DNA from: Adlercreutzia sp. ZJ304
GTDB lineage: Bacteria > Actinomycetota > Coriobacteriia > Coriobacteriales > Eggerthellaceae
DNA length: 33,805 nt
Reading direction: 5' to 3'
NCBI RefSeq assembly: GCF_011039075.1
Contig: NZ_JAAKEG010000018.1
Location: 1-33,805 of the forward strand
The notes beneath the pieces were generated by a model. That model ran no database searches, was not told the origin of the DNA, and saw only the letters and a list, made by a program, of their open reading frames with translations. This document shows, in pieces, positions 1 through 8,213 of the stretch. The translations under genes and the position numbers were made by a program. Every line of letters starts with the position of its first letter. Within the stretch, counting starts at the first letter, position 1.

Positions 1-2590
1 GTTCTAAAGCGGTACCAGCAGGAGTTAGTGACCAGTTCAAGAAGTCAGGTCTACCCTCCATGTTCCATAAATGGAAGTTGCAATAAGAACCGTTTACGTA
101 CTCCACACCTATGCAGCTAAAGTTTTTATTTTCTCGGTATTCAACATGCCATCTATATACACCGTCTGTCCATCTTGGAGTGTTGGGATATATGATCCAA
201 GGTGCATCCTCTTGACGCCAGCCACCCTCTACACTTGAATCCGCCCACATAGGCATTAACTCCACATAAGAAGCTGAGTTAAAATATAGTGTAAACCCAG
301 CATCCCTTGTCGATGCACCTGCACCAGCAGCCATAACTCGTACTGCACCTGTGCTGGCACCTAAATCCATCGTTAGAGAATCGCCGGCTGATGCGCCTAC
401 GCTGCGAACTGCGCGAAGCACGTTCATTGAATTGTCTTCGCCACTAGCCTGCACTTGGCTTACAGTTTCCGCATCGCCCAAATTCAGGCTTAGACTTACC
501 TCAACTGTACTAGCGCCTTCCACTTTAGCTGTTAGGGCACCATTTTCATCTATGCTAACCGGACGCGCCTTATAAGAATAGCTAACTTCAATATCGCCCG
601 GAGCTTCCAAATATCCACCATCAAACAGGTTTGCGGTTTCGCCTTCTGCTAGCTCAAATGGCTCATCTGCAATTTTCACACCATAGGGCATAAAGTGATT
701 ATTTGCTACAGGAGCACCTAAACTCCAAGCGTATTCGCCGCTTTCGTTATAGGGCACATAAATGTTTGCTCCGTTTATACCTACAAGCGCTGTGGGGTCA
801 ACACTCTCAACGCTACCCAATGCAATTATGTTTTTAAGGTTTGTATTGTTACTAAACGCCTTAGCACCAATTGCCTGCACAGACGCAGGAAGCGCAATGT
901 ATTCTGCCTGAGCGCAGCCGCTAAAAGCTTCATCGCTAATTTCTTTAAGCGCGCTGTTCAGATTGACAGAACGCATAGCAGCACAATTTGCAAAAGCAGC
1001 GTTGTCTATAGTTTCCACATTTGCCGGCACATATATAGAAGTAAGACCGGTGCCTTCAAAAGCGCGCTTGCCAATTGTGGTAAGAGTTTCAGGCAGCTGC
1101 ACCTGAGTAAGTTCTGCCATGTTTGCAAATGCGCTGTCGGCTATTGCGGATACAGGATATGTTATGCCGCCAACTTCAGCTTGTGCGGGAATTTCTATGT
1201 AGCCTTTGGCGGTTTCGCCCGCATCACCGGCACTCCACTTAACAGATAGCGTGTAGTCGGACAAAAGCGTGTATGTAAGACCGCTTGCCTCGGCAGTTTC
1301 TCCCGGCTTTGCGGGTTGCGTGAAGCTTCTAAAGCCCGCTGCTTCCCAAGCAGTACGTGAATAGTCGCCCACTAAAGCCACGTTTGCGCTTGCAATAGCA
1401 TCTTCGCTAAATGCAGCCGCGCTGTTTTCTTCACTATTTACAAGAACGCCTTCAACTTTAACAGGTTTATCTTCTGTAGAAATTGCTTCAACGCTGCTGT
1501 TAACAATTATTGTTTGAAGATTAGCATTGCCCGCAAAAGCACCTTCTGCAATTTGTGTGCACTCAGGCGCTATGTTTGCCGTTGTGCCAATGCCAGCCGG
1601 CACAGCCAGCAGGGTTTCAAAATCGTTTGTGTATAGAATGCCGTCCCGTGTGGTAAAAGATGTCGCAGCGCTTCCAATAGAAATGGCCGAAAGCTTAATA
1701 CAACGGGTAAAAACATAAGCAGGGACGGTGGCCAAAGAATCGGGAAGCGCTGCGATTCCCTCCTTACCCTCGGGACAGGATAGGAGACTAGTTAAATCGG
1801 CATTGAATAACATGCCGTTATAACTTGCGAATTTGGTACTTTCGGCATCCACTTCTATCGCCGAAAGGTTAGGGAAATTTGTAAAGAATGCTGGGTCTAT
1901 TTGCTCGATCGTTGCCGGAATATGAAGGGTAGACACCTCGGGCGATGCGGTTTCGCCAGCTGCAGCATTAGCCGGCGCAGCATTGCCAATAGCCGTAACG
2001 GTGTATAACTTGTTGGCACTTGCCACATGCGACGGAATAACCATGTCTGATTCTGGCATTTCGGCGCCCGTGGAAATTAGCGTAACGGTGTCAGCAGCAT
2101 CAGTATTGATGCGATACTTCAAGCCGGCATATTCAATGTCGCCCACAATGGTCGATTCGCTGCCTATAGGAGCGGCTGCCACAATGTGTTCGCTGGAAGA
2201 ATTCAGGTACTCAATTTTGCCAGATGCGTTTGCCGCAGCAGGCTCATCTGTTGCAGCTGCTGCGGCAACTGTGCCAGCCGAACTACCGTTTTTAGCGGGC
2301 GCGGGTGCGTCAGCTGCAATGCTGCGCGTTTCGTTGATGAATTGACCAGACGAAGAATCGGTAGTGTTTGCACCGTTATCGTTGGGTGCATTGTTTGCAT
2401 CGTTTTCGACAGAATTGTCGTCGGCATTGCTTTCAGTAGCAGTAGCAGCCGATTCGCCGCTAGTATCTACGGCATAAGCGATTGACTCTGCAGACACAAA
2501 GCCTACAAGTAATGCTACAACTATCGAAATTAAAACAATTGTATGCATGAGCGAACGCGCGCTCACAGAGCAGTTCCCAAGCTTATTCAT
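1..2590 (-). CDS. Secreted BspA-like leucine-rich-repeat surface protein (C-terminus beyond window)
   Basis: An uninterrupted reading frame of 863 codons runs from ATG at 2590 off the left edge, so the C-terminus is not seen. Residues 1-40 form a signal peptide: basic start, hydrophobic core at about 17-33, likely cleavage after the AYA at 38-40. An Ala/Asn/Asp-rich low-complexity linker follows to about residue 130. The rest has repeated units of the type AFxxCxxLxxIxLPxxVxxIGxxAF, the LRR_5/BspA pattern, for example FANCAAMRSVNL and FSGCAQAEYIALP. A Trp- and Tyr-rich segment (WADSS, WHVEYRE, FHLWNME) lies nearest the window edge. Such proteins are usually cell-surface adhesins. The Shine-Dalgarno is weak (AGGGACAG, about 5 bases before the ATG). 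It lies downstream of the TorD-like gene on the same strand but is separated by 208 bp containing hairpins, so it is probably its own transcript. Ligand and anchoring mode cannot be told here. Confidence 0.85.
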   Translation of the reverse strand, partial: MNKLGNCSVSARSLMHTIVLISIVVALLVGFVSAESIAYAVDTSGESAATATESNADDNSVENDANNAPNDNGANTTDSSSGQFINETRSIAADAPAPAKNGSSAGTVAAAAATDEPAAANASGKIEYLNSSSEHIVAAAPIGSESTIVGDIEYAGLKYRINTDAADTVTLISTGAEMPESDMVIPSHVASANKLYTVTAIGNAAPANAAAGETASPEVSTLHIPATIEQIDPAFFTNFPNLSAIEVDAESTKFASYNGMLFNADLTSLLSCPEGKEGIAALPDSLATVPAYVFTRCIKLSAISIGSAATSFTTRDGILYTNDFETLLAVPAGIGTTANIAPECTQIAEGAFAGNANLQTIIVNSSVEAISTEDKPVKVEGVLVNSEENSAAAFSEDAIASANVALVGDYSRTAWEAAGFRSFTQPAKPGETAEASGLTYTLLSDYTLSVKWSAGDAGETAKGYIEIPAQAEVGGITYPVSAIADSAFANMAELTQVQLPETLTTIGKRAFEGTGLTSIYVPANVETIDNAAFANCAAMRSVNLNSALKEISDEAFSGCAQAEYIALPASVQAIGAKAFSNNTNLKNIIALGSVESVDPTALVGINGANIYVPYNESGEYAWSLGAPVANNHFMPYGVKIADEPFELAEGETANLFDGGYLEAPGDIEVSYSYKARPVSIDENGALTAKVEGASTVEVSLSLNLGDAETVSQVQASGEDNSMNVLRAVRSVGASAGDSLTMDLGASTGAVRVMAAGAGASTRDAGFTLYFNSASYVELMPMWADSSVEGGWRQEDAPWIIYPNTPRWTDGVYRWHVEYRENKNFSCIGVEYVNGSYCNFHLWNMEGRPDFLNWSLTPAGTALE

Positions 2591-2621
2591 TTTTCTGTCC
2601 CTATAACACTTGCTTGCGTTT

Positions 2622-2658
2622 AACGAGTTTCCCGACTCGTTCGCGTTTTCCCGACGCG
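2622..2658 (-). promoter_or_regulatory. Two tandem hairpins with matching loops in the leader of the surface-protein gene
   Basis: Within the 208-bp gap 2591-2798, two adjacent perfect inverted repeats occur: AACGAGT/ACTCGTT (2622-2628 and 2635-2641) and CGCGT/ACGCG (2642-2646 and 2654-2658). Read on the minus strand, both loops carry CGGGAA(A), and the pair sits about 30-70 bases before the ATG at 2590. No T-run follows, so they do not look like a terminator. They could be a leader-RNA control element or a transcript stabiliser; this is inference. Nothing else was recognised in the gap. Confidence 0.5.
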
Positions 2659-2798
2659 TAGCTTGCATTAAAGCGATTGGTCGCAAAATTTGCAAGCCCT
2701 TTCACATTTTCACCAAAAAGAAAAATGCCCGCATAAAGCGAACATTTGTACTTAGATACCGCTATAGCATTATCAAACAATGCGTCTATTTTTGTCAG

Positions 2799-3419
2799 CT
2801 ATGCATTTTCCAACGAGCGCATAACGGCATCCGAAAGGTCTAGGATGCATGCATAATACCCATCTGGATACACTTCGCTAACCTTATCTCTAAGCGCGCC
2901 AATCCAAGCACGGGGATGCTCGTCTATGAAAAATTTCATATCTTCCAAACTTAGCTCTCCCCCATTCACACGGCGGCACATCTCAGATAGAGCCAGAAGC
3001 TCTATTCCTATATGGTCTGCATATTGGTTGTTTGAATTGCTTACTTCAAGCCCCATATCGCGCAGAATGTTCTGCATTTTAATTGTAGGCTCTCCAAATC
3101 CAACGGATATATCCTTGCCTTGATACATCGTTTCCCAAGGAAAAGCGGAAGGGGAAGGCGGTCCTATGAAAAGTTTTGTGTATTCAACGGCTGTGTTCTC
3201 TACCACATCTTCGCCTGCCTCTTTGCGTTTGCCTGCCTTCCTTGCAAACTCAAGGCACTTATCTATGCCCTTTTGCACCTCTTCATTATCGAAGTTTGGG
3301 AATGTCTCCCAAAAAGAAGACTCTAAACCTACACTTGGTGTTTGGGTTATAGGTTTTAGCAATGAATTGCCAAGAAAAGCCAGTACATCCGCATAGACTT
3401 CTAATCTGCTATCTTTCAT
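2799..3419 (-). CDS. TorD/DmsD-family molybdoenzyme assembly chaperone
   Basis: A cytoplasmic protein of 206 residues. It has the family signature E79-Y-T-K-L-F-I-G-P87 followed by the PWETMY segment (94-99), and a helical DHIGIELLALSEM stretch (135-147), both typical of TorD/DmsD/NarJ-like chaperones. These bind the Tat leader of Mo-bisMGD enzymes and hold the apo-enzyme until the cofactor is inserted. An upstream in-frame start exists at 3548, but ATG 3419 has a good Shine-Dalgarno (AGAAGGG, about 7 bases upstream) and begins at the conserved helix, so I chose it. It is the last gene of the locus A operon, after the NrfD anchor, and its likely client is the Tat-leader enzyme encoded at 5438-7858. 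No matching chaperone gene is seen for locus B inside the window. Confidence 0.85.
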   Translation of the reverse strand: MKDSRLEVYADVLAFLGNSLLKPITQTPSVGLESSFWETFPNFDNEEVQKGIDKCLEFARKAGKRKEAGEDVVENTAVEYTKLFIGPPSPSAFPWETMYQGKDISVGFGEPTIKMQNILRDMGLEVSNSNNQYADHIGIELLALSEMCRRVNGGELSLEDMKFFIDEHPRAWIGALRDKVSEVYPDGYYACILDLSDAVMRSLENA

Positions 3420-3482
3420 ATCAGACCCTTCTCTGCGCCAAAGAATGTTCTTATTATCTAACACTGTGCCCTCTTTAAGGCT

Positions 3483-3549
3483 AGAGCCGCTACATATAGC
3501 AGCGGCTCTGACAATCGTGGCGATCGCTAGGGAGGGACGATCGCCCACG
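3483..3549 (-). promoter_or_regulatory. Two strong hairpins between the NrfD anchor and the TorD-like gene
   Basis: The 147-bp gap 3420-3566 holds a perfect 9-bp stem (AGAGCCGCT 3483-3491 / AGCGGCTCT 3501-3509). Next to it is a longer stem with one bulge (CGTGGCGATCG 3516-3526 / CGATCGCCCACG 3538-3549). On the minus strand these come directly after the anchor gene stop and before the chaperone start. No clear T-run follows, so RNA processing, stabilisation or partial termination that lowers chaperone expression is more likely than a full terminator. Confidence 0.55.
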
Positions 3550-3566
3550 GAAGGGATGGCAATAAT

Positions 3567-4790
3567 TTAAGCTATAGCGCTAGCCTCGCTGCCAATCTGA
3601 GAATCTACACTATCGCTTGCTTGAGGTTCTTTACTTGATATCAACAGCTTTTGAGCTATCGCCCAGAATATGATGGCACCAACACTTATAGCCCCTATGG
3701 TAATGAATATCTCTGGAATGGTTGGAACGTATAAACCATACATATTCCATGTAGCAGCGCCACCTTCCTGAGCTGCAAACGTACCTAGAGCAACACCCGG
3801 AGCGCCTTCTAGGTTAGGAACAGCAAAAGCAGTTAACAGCAACCATATACGCTTACAGAGCACACCCAATATTACAAGAACGCTAGAAGTTACAACCAAA
3901 GCTGCACTCTTTCTGTTCTTCGCAAAAACAAGAATGCAGAACGGAATTACCAAGCCTCCTATAACCTCAAACCAGAAGAAGGGTGCCATAGAGCCTGATA
4001 GCATAATTGCTAGCGTATCAGCACCTCCCGCTCCGGGATATGCCATGGTAAGCACCTCGCAGCCGATGAAGAATGCATCCACCGCGATGCATGCGCAAAG
4101 AAGACCCGAAAGTGTTGCCATAAGGTCTTTGTCTGTCTTGAACTTGCCCGACTTGTTCAGCCCAGATAGAACGCAAAGCAAAAGCGCCAACCCAGAATCC
4201 ATAGCGCTTGCTACAAAGATAGGAGCAAGTATTGCTGTATACCAGCCTTCCTTCGCAATCTGAAGCCCAAAAATCCAAGCGGTTATTGAGTGAACAAGGA
4301 TAGCTATTGGAAGCGCGAAGCGGCTTATTATCTCAACTTTATGCTCGGCGCCTTCTTTTTTGGAGCTCATGAATACAAGGTAAAGTATGTTTATCACCAA
4401 GTATAAGATTATGACGCACATATCCCAAAGAAGAGGGCTTGTGAAGTTCGGGCTTATAAGCATCCACCATATGCGCTGTATGCCGCCAACATCTATAAGC
4501 ACGAACATGCCTGCAACACAAATGCAAGCTGTAGATAGTATTACAGCTGGCATAGCTACTGCCTTGAAGCGCTTTATATGAAAGACGCTAGCAGAACTTG
4601 CCACTATAAGACCACCAGCAGAAAGACCAACAAACAGCATGAACATTATTATGTACAGACCCCAAGAGTTGGCATTTGACATGCCGGTAATCCCAAGACC
4701 TGTTAACAGCTGATATATCCAACACGCAATGCCTACAACTGCCAACACCACAAGAACTATGAAGGCAGGTTTTTTGAATAGAGTTGTCAT
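3567..4790 (-). CDS. NrfD/PsrC-type membrane anchor subunit of molybdoenzyme A
   Basis: A polytopic membrane protein of 407 residues, with about nine or ten hydrophobic segments starting at residue 9. It has NrfD/PsrC features: the SWGLYIIMFMLFVGLSAGG segment (about 42-60), a Trp-rich IQRIWWML region and a short polar C-terminal tail. Members of this family exchange electrons with membrane quinols and pass them to a four-cluster ferredoxin subunit. The Shine-Dalgarno AAGGAGA lies just before ATG 4790. The gene follows the ferredoxin subunit by 20 bp. It is clearly paralogous to the truncated gene at 33192 (shared SWGLYI-MFM-FVGLSAGGLI block). It does not itself bind haem by any motif I can see, and substrate direction (reductase or dehydrogenase) cannot be read from it. 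Confidence 0.88.
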   Translation of the reverse strand: MTTLFKKPAFIVLVVLAVVGIACWIYQLLTGLGITGMSNANSWGLYIIMFMLFVGLSAGGLIVASSASVFHIKRFKAVAMPAVILSTACICVAGMFVLIDVGGIQRIWWMLISPNFTSPLLWDMCVIILYLVINILYLVFMSSKKEGAEHKVEIISRFALPIAILVHSITAWIFGLQIAKEGWYTAILAPIFVASAMDSGLALLLCVLSGLNKSGKFKTDKDLMATLSGLLCACIAVDAFFIGCEVLTMAYPGAGGADTLAIMLSGSMAPFFWFEVIGGLVIPFCILVFAKNRKSAALVVTSSVLVILGVLCKRIWLLLTAFAVPNLEGAPGVALGTFAAQEGGAATWNMYGLYVPTIPEIFITIGAISVGAIIFWAIAQKLLISSKEPQASDSVDSQIGSEASAIA

Positions 4791-4810
4791 TTTATTTCTC
4801 CTTACCTTCT

Positions 4811-5428
4811 CTAGTTGTAGTAGTGGACTTGAGGACGAGTGCCCTGCTCGGGAAGAAGCGTGTAGGCATTCTTTTCGCTTATCTTCTTGGAAATCTCAGA
4901 GTTCGGATCGTCTAAGTCTCCAAACACTCTGGCTTTTGTTGGACACGACTTTACACACATAGGCTCTTCGCCTTTGTCTGTGCGCTCCTGACACATAGTG
5001 CATTTTTCTGCTACACCTTTAGGGCGTACAGGCACATCCTTGCCTCCATAATTGAAATCCGGGTCGCGCACAGGCTCTTCCCAATTGAAAGAACGCGCGT
5101 TGTAGGGGCATGCAGCCATACACATGCGGCAACCTATGCACTTGTCGTAATCTATCTCTACCCTGCCCTTGTCATCTTTATAGGTAGCGCCTGTAGGACA
5201 CACCTTCTGACATGCAGGATTCTCGCAATGTTGGCAAGCAACAGGAGTGTAGCTTCGATTAAGATTCGGATAGACACCAAAAGCGCCATCTACAATATCC
5301 GTACCATCAGTAAGCACCCTATTCCACAACATTCCCATAGGAACGTTGTTCTGCATCTTGCACGCATTAGCACAAGCCTGACAACCAATACAGCGGCGTT
5401 TATCTATAACCATTCCTAATTTTGTCAT
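4811..5428 (-). CDS. Four-[4Fe-4S] ferredoxin subunit of molybdoenzyme A (DmsB-like)
   Basis: A 205-residue electron-transfer subunit with four complete cysteine sets: C13/16/19/23, C65/68/73/77, C97/100/103/107 and C143/146/158/162. This matches the DmsB/PhsB/NrfC-type chain that links the catalytic subunit to the membrane anchor. No Tat leader is present, as expected for a partner carried out with the catalytic subunit. A GTG at 5437 is in frame, but AGGTG overlapping it makes ATG 5428 the better start. The catalytic gene ends at 5438, so the two are essentially contiguous and probably translationally coupled. The locus B gene at 32552 has the same AGGTGA-then-ATG junction, supporting common ancestry. 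Confidence 0.93.
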   Translation of the reverse strand: MTKLGMVIDKRRCIGCQACANACKMQNNVPMGMLWNRVLTDGTDIVDGAFGVYPNLNRSYTPVACQHCENPACQKVCPTGATYKDDKGRVEIDYDKCIGCRMCMAACPYNARSFNWEEPVRDPDFNYGGKDVPVRPKGVAEKCTMCQERTDKGEEPMCVKSCPTKARVFGDLDDPNSEISKKISEKNAYTLLPEQGTRPQVHYYN

Positions 5429-5437
5429 GATATTCAC

Positions 5438-7858
5438 CTATGCCTTCTGTACTTCAACTAGAGTGTCATTGAAAGGTATTACCGGACCGTACATCTTATA
5501 GTCCGCCCCTCTCAAATTGCGCTTGTCGCTTGTAACCTCTTGCATATTTCCCGATTTCATATGCTTTGACCACCAGCCTTCATAGATCTTCACAGATCCG
5601 GGTCTGACGCTCTCGTCCAAAGCTGCCTCACAGCTGAATTCTCCGCGATTGTTGAACACTCTAACGTTGTCTCCGCTTTGGATGTTTCTTTCTTTTGCGT
5701 TTTCCGGGTTTATGTATACCGTCGGGTTGGCATACTGCCTGTTCCACTCGGCATCCGCGAAAGCACAATGTGTAAGATACTTAGTTCTAACTTGCGCAAA
5801 CTGCAAAGGATATTCTTTGCGCATTGGATTCTCGTCGTATGCCTCTCCCGGGCGCTCATACGTGGGAAGCGCGTTATCGGAGCTTAGAAGGTCTTCATAG
5901 TAAAGTTCAAGTTTCTTGGAAGGAGTCTTGAATTCTTTATTGGTATAGAGATGCTCTTCTGTTGCTTTACGGGGAATAGGTATAACACATTTGTTAGCAA
6001 GGAGATCTTCTACGGTAACTGCAGCAACACGTTCGTCCTTCGCCGTAGCAAGCTGCTTTCTAACCAATTCTTCGGCAGTACTTGGAAGATCTGCCTCTGC
6101 ACCAAAACGCTTACATAACTCTCTTTCAATCCAAAAATCCGTCTTGCTCTCAAATAGAGGATCTATAACTTTTCCTTTAAGAAGCACGCTATGATGGCTG
6201 CTATGCAGCATTCCAGCATCTTCGTCGCTTTCATATCGCGTACATGCTGGCAAAATAACATCAGCATAATCAGTGGACGGCGTGTGGTACATATCAATAG
6301 CCACAACAAAGTCTAATTTGTTGAGCCATTCTTTGGTCTTGTTCATGTTTGCTATTCTGTCGTGCAGGCAATTTCCGCCCGTTATAACAGCATGAATGCC
6401 ATTGTCATCTCGAATATCAAAGATTCCTTTTGCGCTTTTACCTGCAGCATAAGTAGCAGGCAAAGGCCATGCCCCAAAATTAACCTTATCGCGCCTCCAT
6501 GTCAGCACGTAAGAGCCAACTCCAGCCCCTGTATCCGCCCCAATGCTGCCGACTAGTGCTGCCAAAATAGCTTGCGCATGACCCGCAACGTCTGCATTTT
6601 CAAACTTGTCTCCACCACCAAGTCCAGTAGATAAAATCTGGGGAGACATTAACGCATAGTCATTTGTTATTTCTTCCAACTTAGCTTTTGGAATGCCTGT
6701 TTCTTTGGAAGCCCAATCAAGGGAGTAATCTTTTTGCTTGTTCTTCAGCAGCAAAAATACTGTCGAGTATTTATTGCCATCCTTTTCAAACTTTCCTTCC
6801 AAAACTGGATTTGCAGCAAGATTATGCCTAACTGGTGCTCCTACAGCCGCGTCCCAAACCATATAATCGGCTGGATCTATCTTTTTCCCGTCCTTGTCTT
6901 CTGAAGGCTCTTCGCCATTTCTAAGCAGCGCTCCGTCTTCGCCAACAAGGAAAGGCATGCTTGTATATTTCGTAAGATAATCACGGTCAAACAATTCGTC
7001 ATCTATTATTTTAGAAATCATGCCCAAATAAAGAGCGGCATCTGTTCCGGGTTTAATTGGAACCCACTCCGTCGATTTAGATGCAGTAAGTGAAAAATGG
7101 GGATCAACCGTCACTATCTTTGTACCAGCTTCAATGGCATCAAAAAAATTAGAACTATAGGTCAGCGTAGTTTCAAGAAGATTGCTGCCAACGTTCAAAA
7201 CATATTTTGACCTCTTCCAATCCTTGTACATATTGGTGCTTTGCGCATAGTTCATTTCGCCAAAAGCTTTATCAAAACCATTAGCAAATCCTATGTCTAT
7301 TCCCTCGTTCATGGCACCATCGGAAACGCCTTTAGCGCCAAGAACTTTTTGCAAGAAAAGATATTCAGTGGTTCTTACTTCTCCGGCCATAATAGTAAGT
7401 ACCGAGTCTTTGCCGTTTTTGGACTGTATGTCTTTTATCGTGTCAGCAACACGATCTAAAGCCTCATCCCATGAGACGGATTTGAATTCGCCGCTTCCGC
7501 GCTCTCCGGTTCTGATCATAGGAGTTTGGATGCGCTCTTTACTATATACATGCTGTACTTCACCGATGCCTTTAGCGCAAATACTAGCCTCGGCATTAGA
7601 GAAAGCATCGTTTGGCTCTATCAAAACAAGACGACCATCTCGCACTGTGCATTTGTGCGAACATAGACACTGGCAATGCCTATTGTGGAATGTATATCCA
7701 ATCTTTTCACTAGATCCCTCGGCATGCGCTTTTGCTGGGGCAAGCCACTCGCTTGTTGTAGCCATACCACCTGCCATAACGCCTAACGCACCAACAGTAG
7801 CTGCGCCCTTCACGAAGCCACGACGAGTTATGCCTGTGAGCGATTTCCCTCCTGACAT
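5438..7858 (-). CDS. Tat-exported DMSO-reductase-family molybdopterin oxidoreductase, catalytic subunit A
   Basis: 806 residues, a normal length for this family. A twin-arginine leader is seen (TRRGFVKGAA at 11-20, hydrophobic core, AKAHA before about residue 47). The N-terminal [4Fe-4S] site has the DmsA-type spacing C62-x3-C66-x3-C70-x23-C94, with C94 followed by AKG. The C-terminal domain contains the usual molybdopterin-binding stretch (INPENAKERNIQSGDNV). The first gene of an operon with ferredoxin and NrfD subunits, it should face the outside of the membrane and exchange electrons with quinones. At the place where DmsA has its Mo-ligating Ser I read GAMNEGIDIGFANG (181-194), with no Ser or Cys; D188 is the only obvious candidate. 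The substrate is therefore unknown; DMSO/TMAO reductase, catechol dehydroxylase or another function are all possible. Shine-Dalgarno AGGAGGAG precedes ATG 7858. Confidence 0.92.
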   Translation of the reverse strand: MSGGKSLTGITRRGFVKGAATVGALGVMAGGMATTSEWLAPAKAHAEGSSEKIGYTFHNRHCQCLCSHKCTVRDGRLVLIEPNDAFSNAEASICAKGIGEVQHVYSKERIQTPMIRTGERGSGEFKSVSWDEALDRVADTIKDIQSKNGKDSVLTIMAGEVRTTEYLFLQKVLGAKGVSDGAMNEGIDIGFANGFDKAFGEMNYAQSTNMYKDWKRSKYVLNVGSNLLETTLTYSSNFFDAIEAGTKIVTVDPHFSLTASKSTEWVPIKPGTDAALYLGMISKIIDDELFDRDYLTKYTSMPFLVGEDGALLRNGEEPSEDKDGKKIDPADYMVWDAAVGAPVRHNLAANPVLEGKFEKDGNKYSTVFLLLKNKQKDYSLDWASKETGIPKAKLEEITNDYALMSPQILSTGLGGGDKFENADVAGHAQAILAALVGSIGADTGAGVGSYVLTWRRDKVNFGAWPLPATYAAGKSAKGIFDIRDDNGIHAVITGGNCLHDRIANMNKTKEWLNKLDFVVAIDMYHTPSTDYADVILPACTRYESDEDAGMLHSSHHSVLLKGKVIDPLFESKTDFWIERELCKRFGAEADLPSTAEELVRKQLATAKDERVAAVTVEDLLANKCVIPIPRKATEEHLYTNKEFKTPSKKLELYYEDLLSSDNALPTYERPGEAYDENPMRKEYPLQFAQVRTKYLTHCAFADAEWNRQYANPTVYINPENAKERNIQSGDNVRVFNNRGEFSCEAALDESVRPGSVKIYEGWWSKHMKSGNMQEVTSDKRNLRGADYKMYGPVIPFNDTLVEVQKA

Positions 7859-8004
7859 TTCTCCTCCTTAAAAATGCGCCAATATTCTCAAGCTTCCCCT
7901 TGAAGTCTTGCAGGAAAACTTCTGGGAATTGCTTAAGTACCTTTTAGCAACCACAAAGCTGCTATCGCTTTTAATGAATAGAGAATCCAGATTCCGTTGT
8001 GGCT

Positions 8005-8034
8005 ACTATAGCACGATTGTCCTATGACAATCAA
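8005..8034 (-). promoter_or_regulatory. Promoter of molybdoenzyme operon A
   Basis: On the minus strand there is TTGATT (8034-8029) as -35 and TATAGT (8010-8005) as -10, with an 18-bp spacer, about 146 bp before the ATG at 7858. The spacer is largely filled by one of the GACAAT-type palindromes, so a regulator bound there would act directly on polymerase. Confidence 0.6.
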
Positions 8035-8052
8035 GGATAATCATAGGACAAT
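8016..8052. promoter_or_regulatory. Double palindromic operator upstream of molybdoenzyme operon A
   Basis: A perfect 16-bp operator ATTGTC-CTAT-GACAAT lies at 8016-8031 and a degenerate copy ATAATC-ATAG-GACAAT at 8037-8052. They start 21 bp apart, two helical turns. The whole region also forms a perfect 12-bp inverted repeat (8016-8027 and 8041-8052). Related half-sites occur before the NrfD-GntR-slipin units and before operon B. The likeliest binder is the YtrA-type GntR protein encoded at 9192-9662 or its paralogue; this is inference. Confidence 0.6.
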
Positions 8053-8079
8053 TTTGGATAATCTCTTTAGCTAAGATTC

Positions 8080-8148
8080 TTGTTTGCAAAGTCGCTGCCT
8101 TGTTTGCAAAGTCGCCATCTTGTTTGCAAAGTCGCCATCTTGTTTGCA
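8080..8148. repeat. 20-bp tandem repeat, about 3.5 copies, each with a TTTGCAAA palindrome
   Basis: Units TTGTTTGCAAAGTCGCCATC (first unit slightly different at its end) start at 8080, 8100, 8120 and, cut short, 8140. The 8-bp palindrome TTTGCAAA falls at 8083, 8103 and 8123, with a partial copy at 8143. The array sits between the slipin stop and the operon A promoter. The period of about two helical turns would put every palindrome on the same DNA face. It may be an upstream regulator-binding array or merely a minisatellite. The 355-bp gap 7859-8213 otherwise holds only the promoter, operators and the next repeat. Confidence 0.8.
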
Positions 8149-8166
8149 CTCAACGGTTCAGGTCAA

Positions 8167-8203
8167 ACTTACAAACTCAGACTTACAAACTCAAACTTAC
8201 AAG
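8167..8203. repeat. 14-bp tandem repeat, about 2.6 copies
   Basis: Units ACTTACAAACTCAG, ACTTACAAACTCAA and a cut-off ACTTACAAG lie at 8167, 8181 and 8195, just beyond the slipin stop codon at 8214. It is a second, unrelated short tandem array next to the 20-bp one. Function is unknown. Confidence 0.75.
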
Positions 8204-8213
8204 CGCTTTGGTT

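Noticed and set aside
5438-7858. Naming subunit A as a specific enzyme (DMSO reductase, polysulfide reductase or catechol dehydroxylase)
   Set aside because: Substrate cannot be told from the motifs, and the usual Mo-ligand residue is not evident.
7293-7871. 192-codon frame (+) opposite the start of subunit A
   Set aside because: It runs antisense to a certain gene with Tat and Fe-S motifs and has no resemblance of its own.
8080-8203. Short regularly spaced repeats as a CRISPR array
   Set aside because: Units are contiguous 20-bp and 14-bp tandem repeats with no unique spacers and no cas genes nearby.
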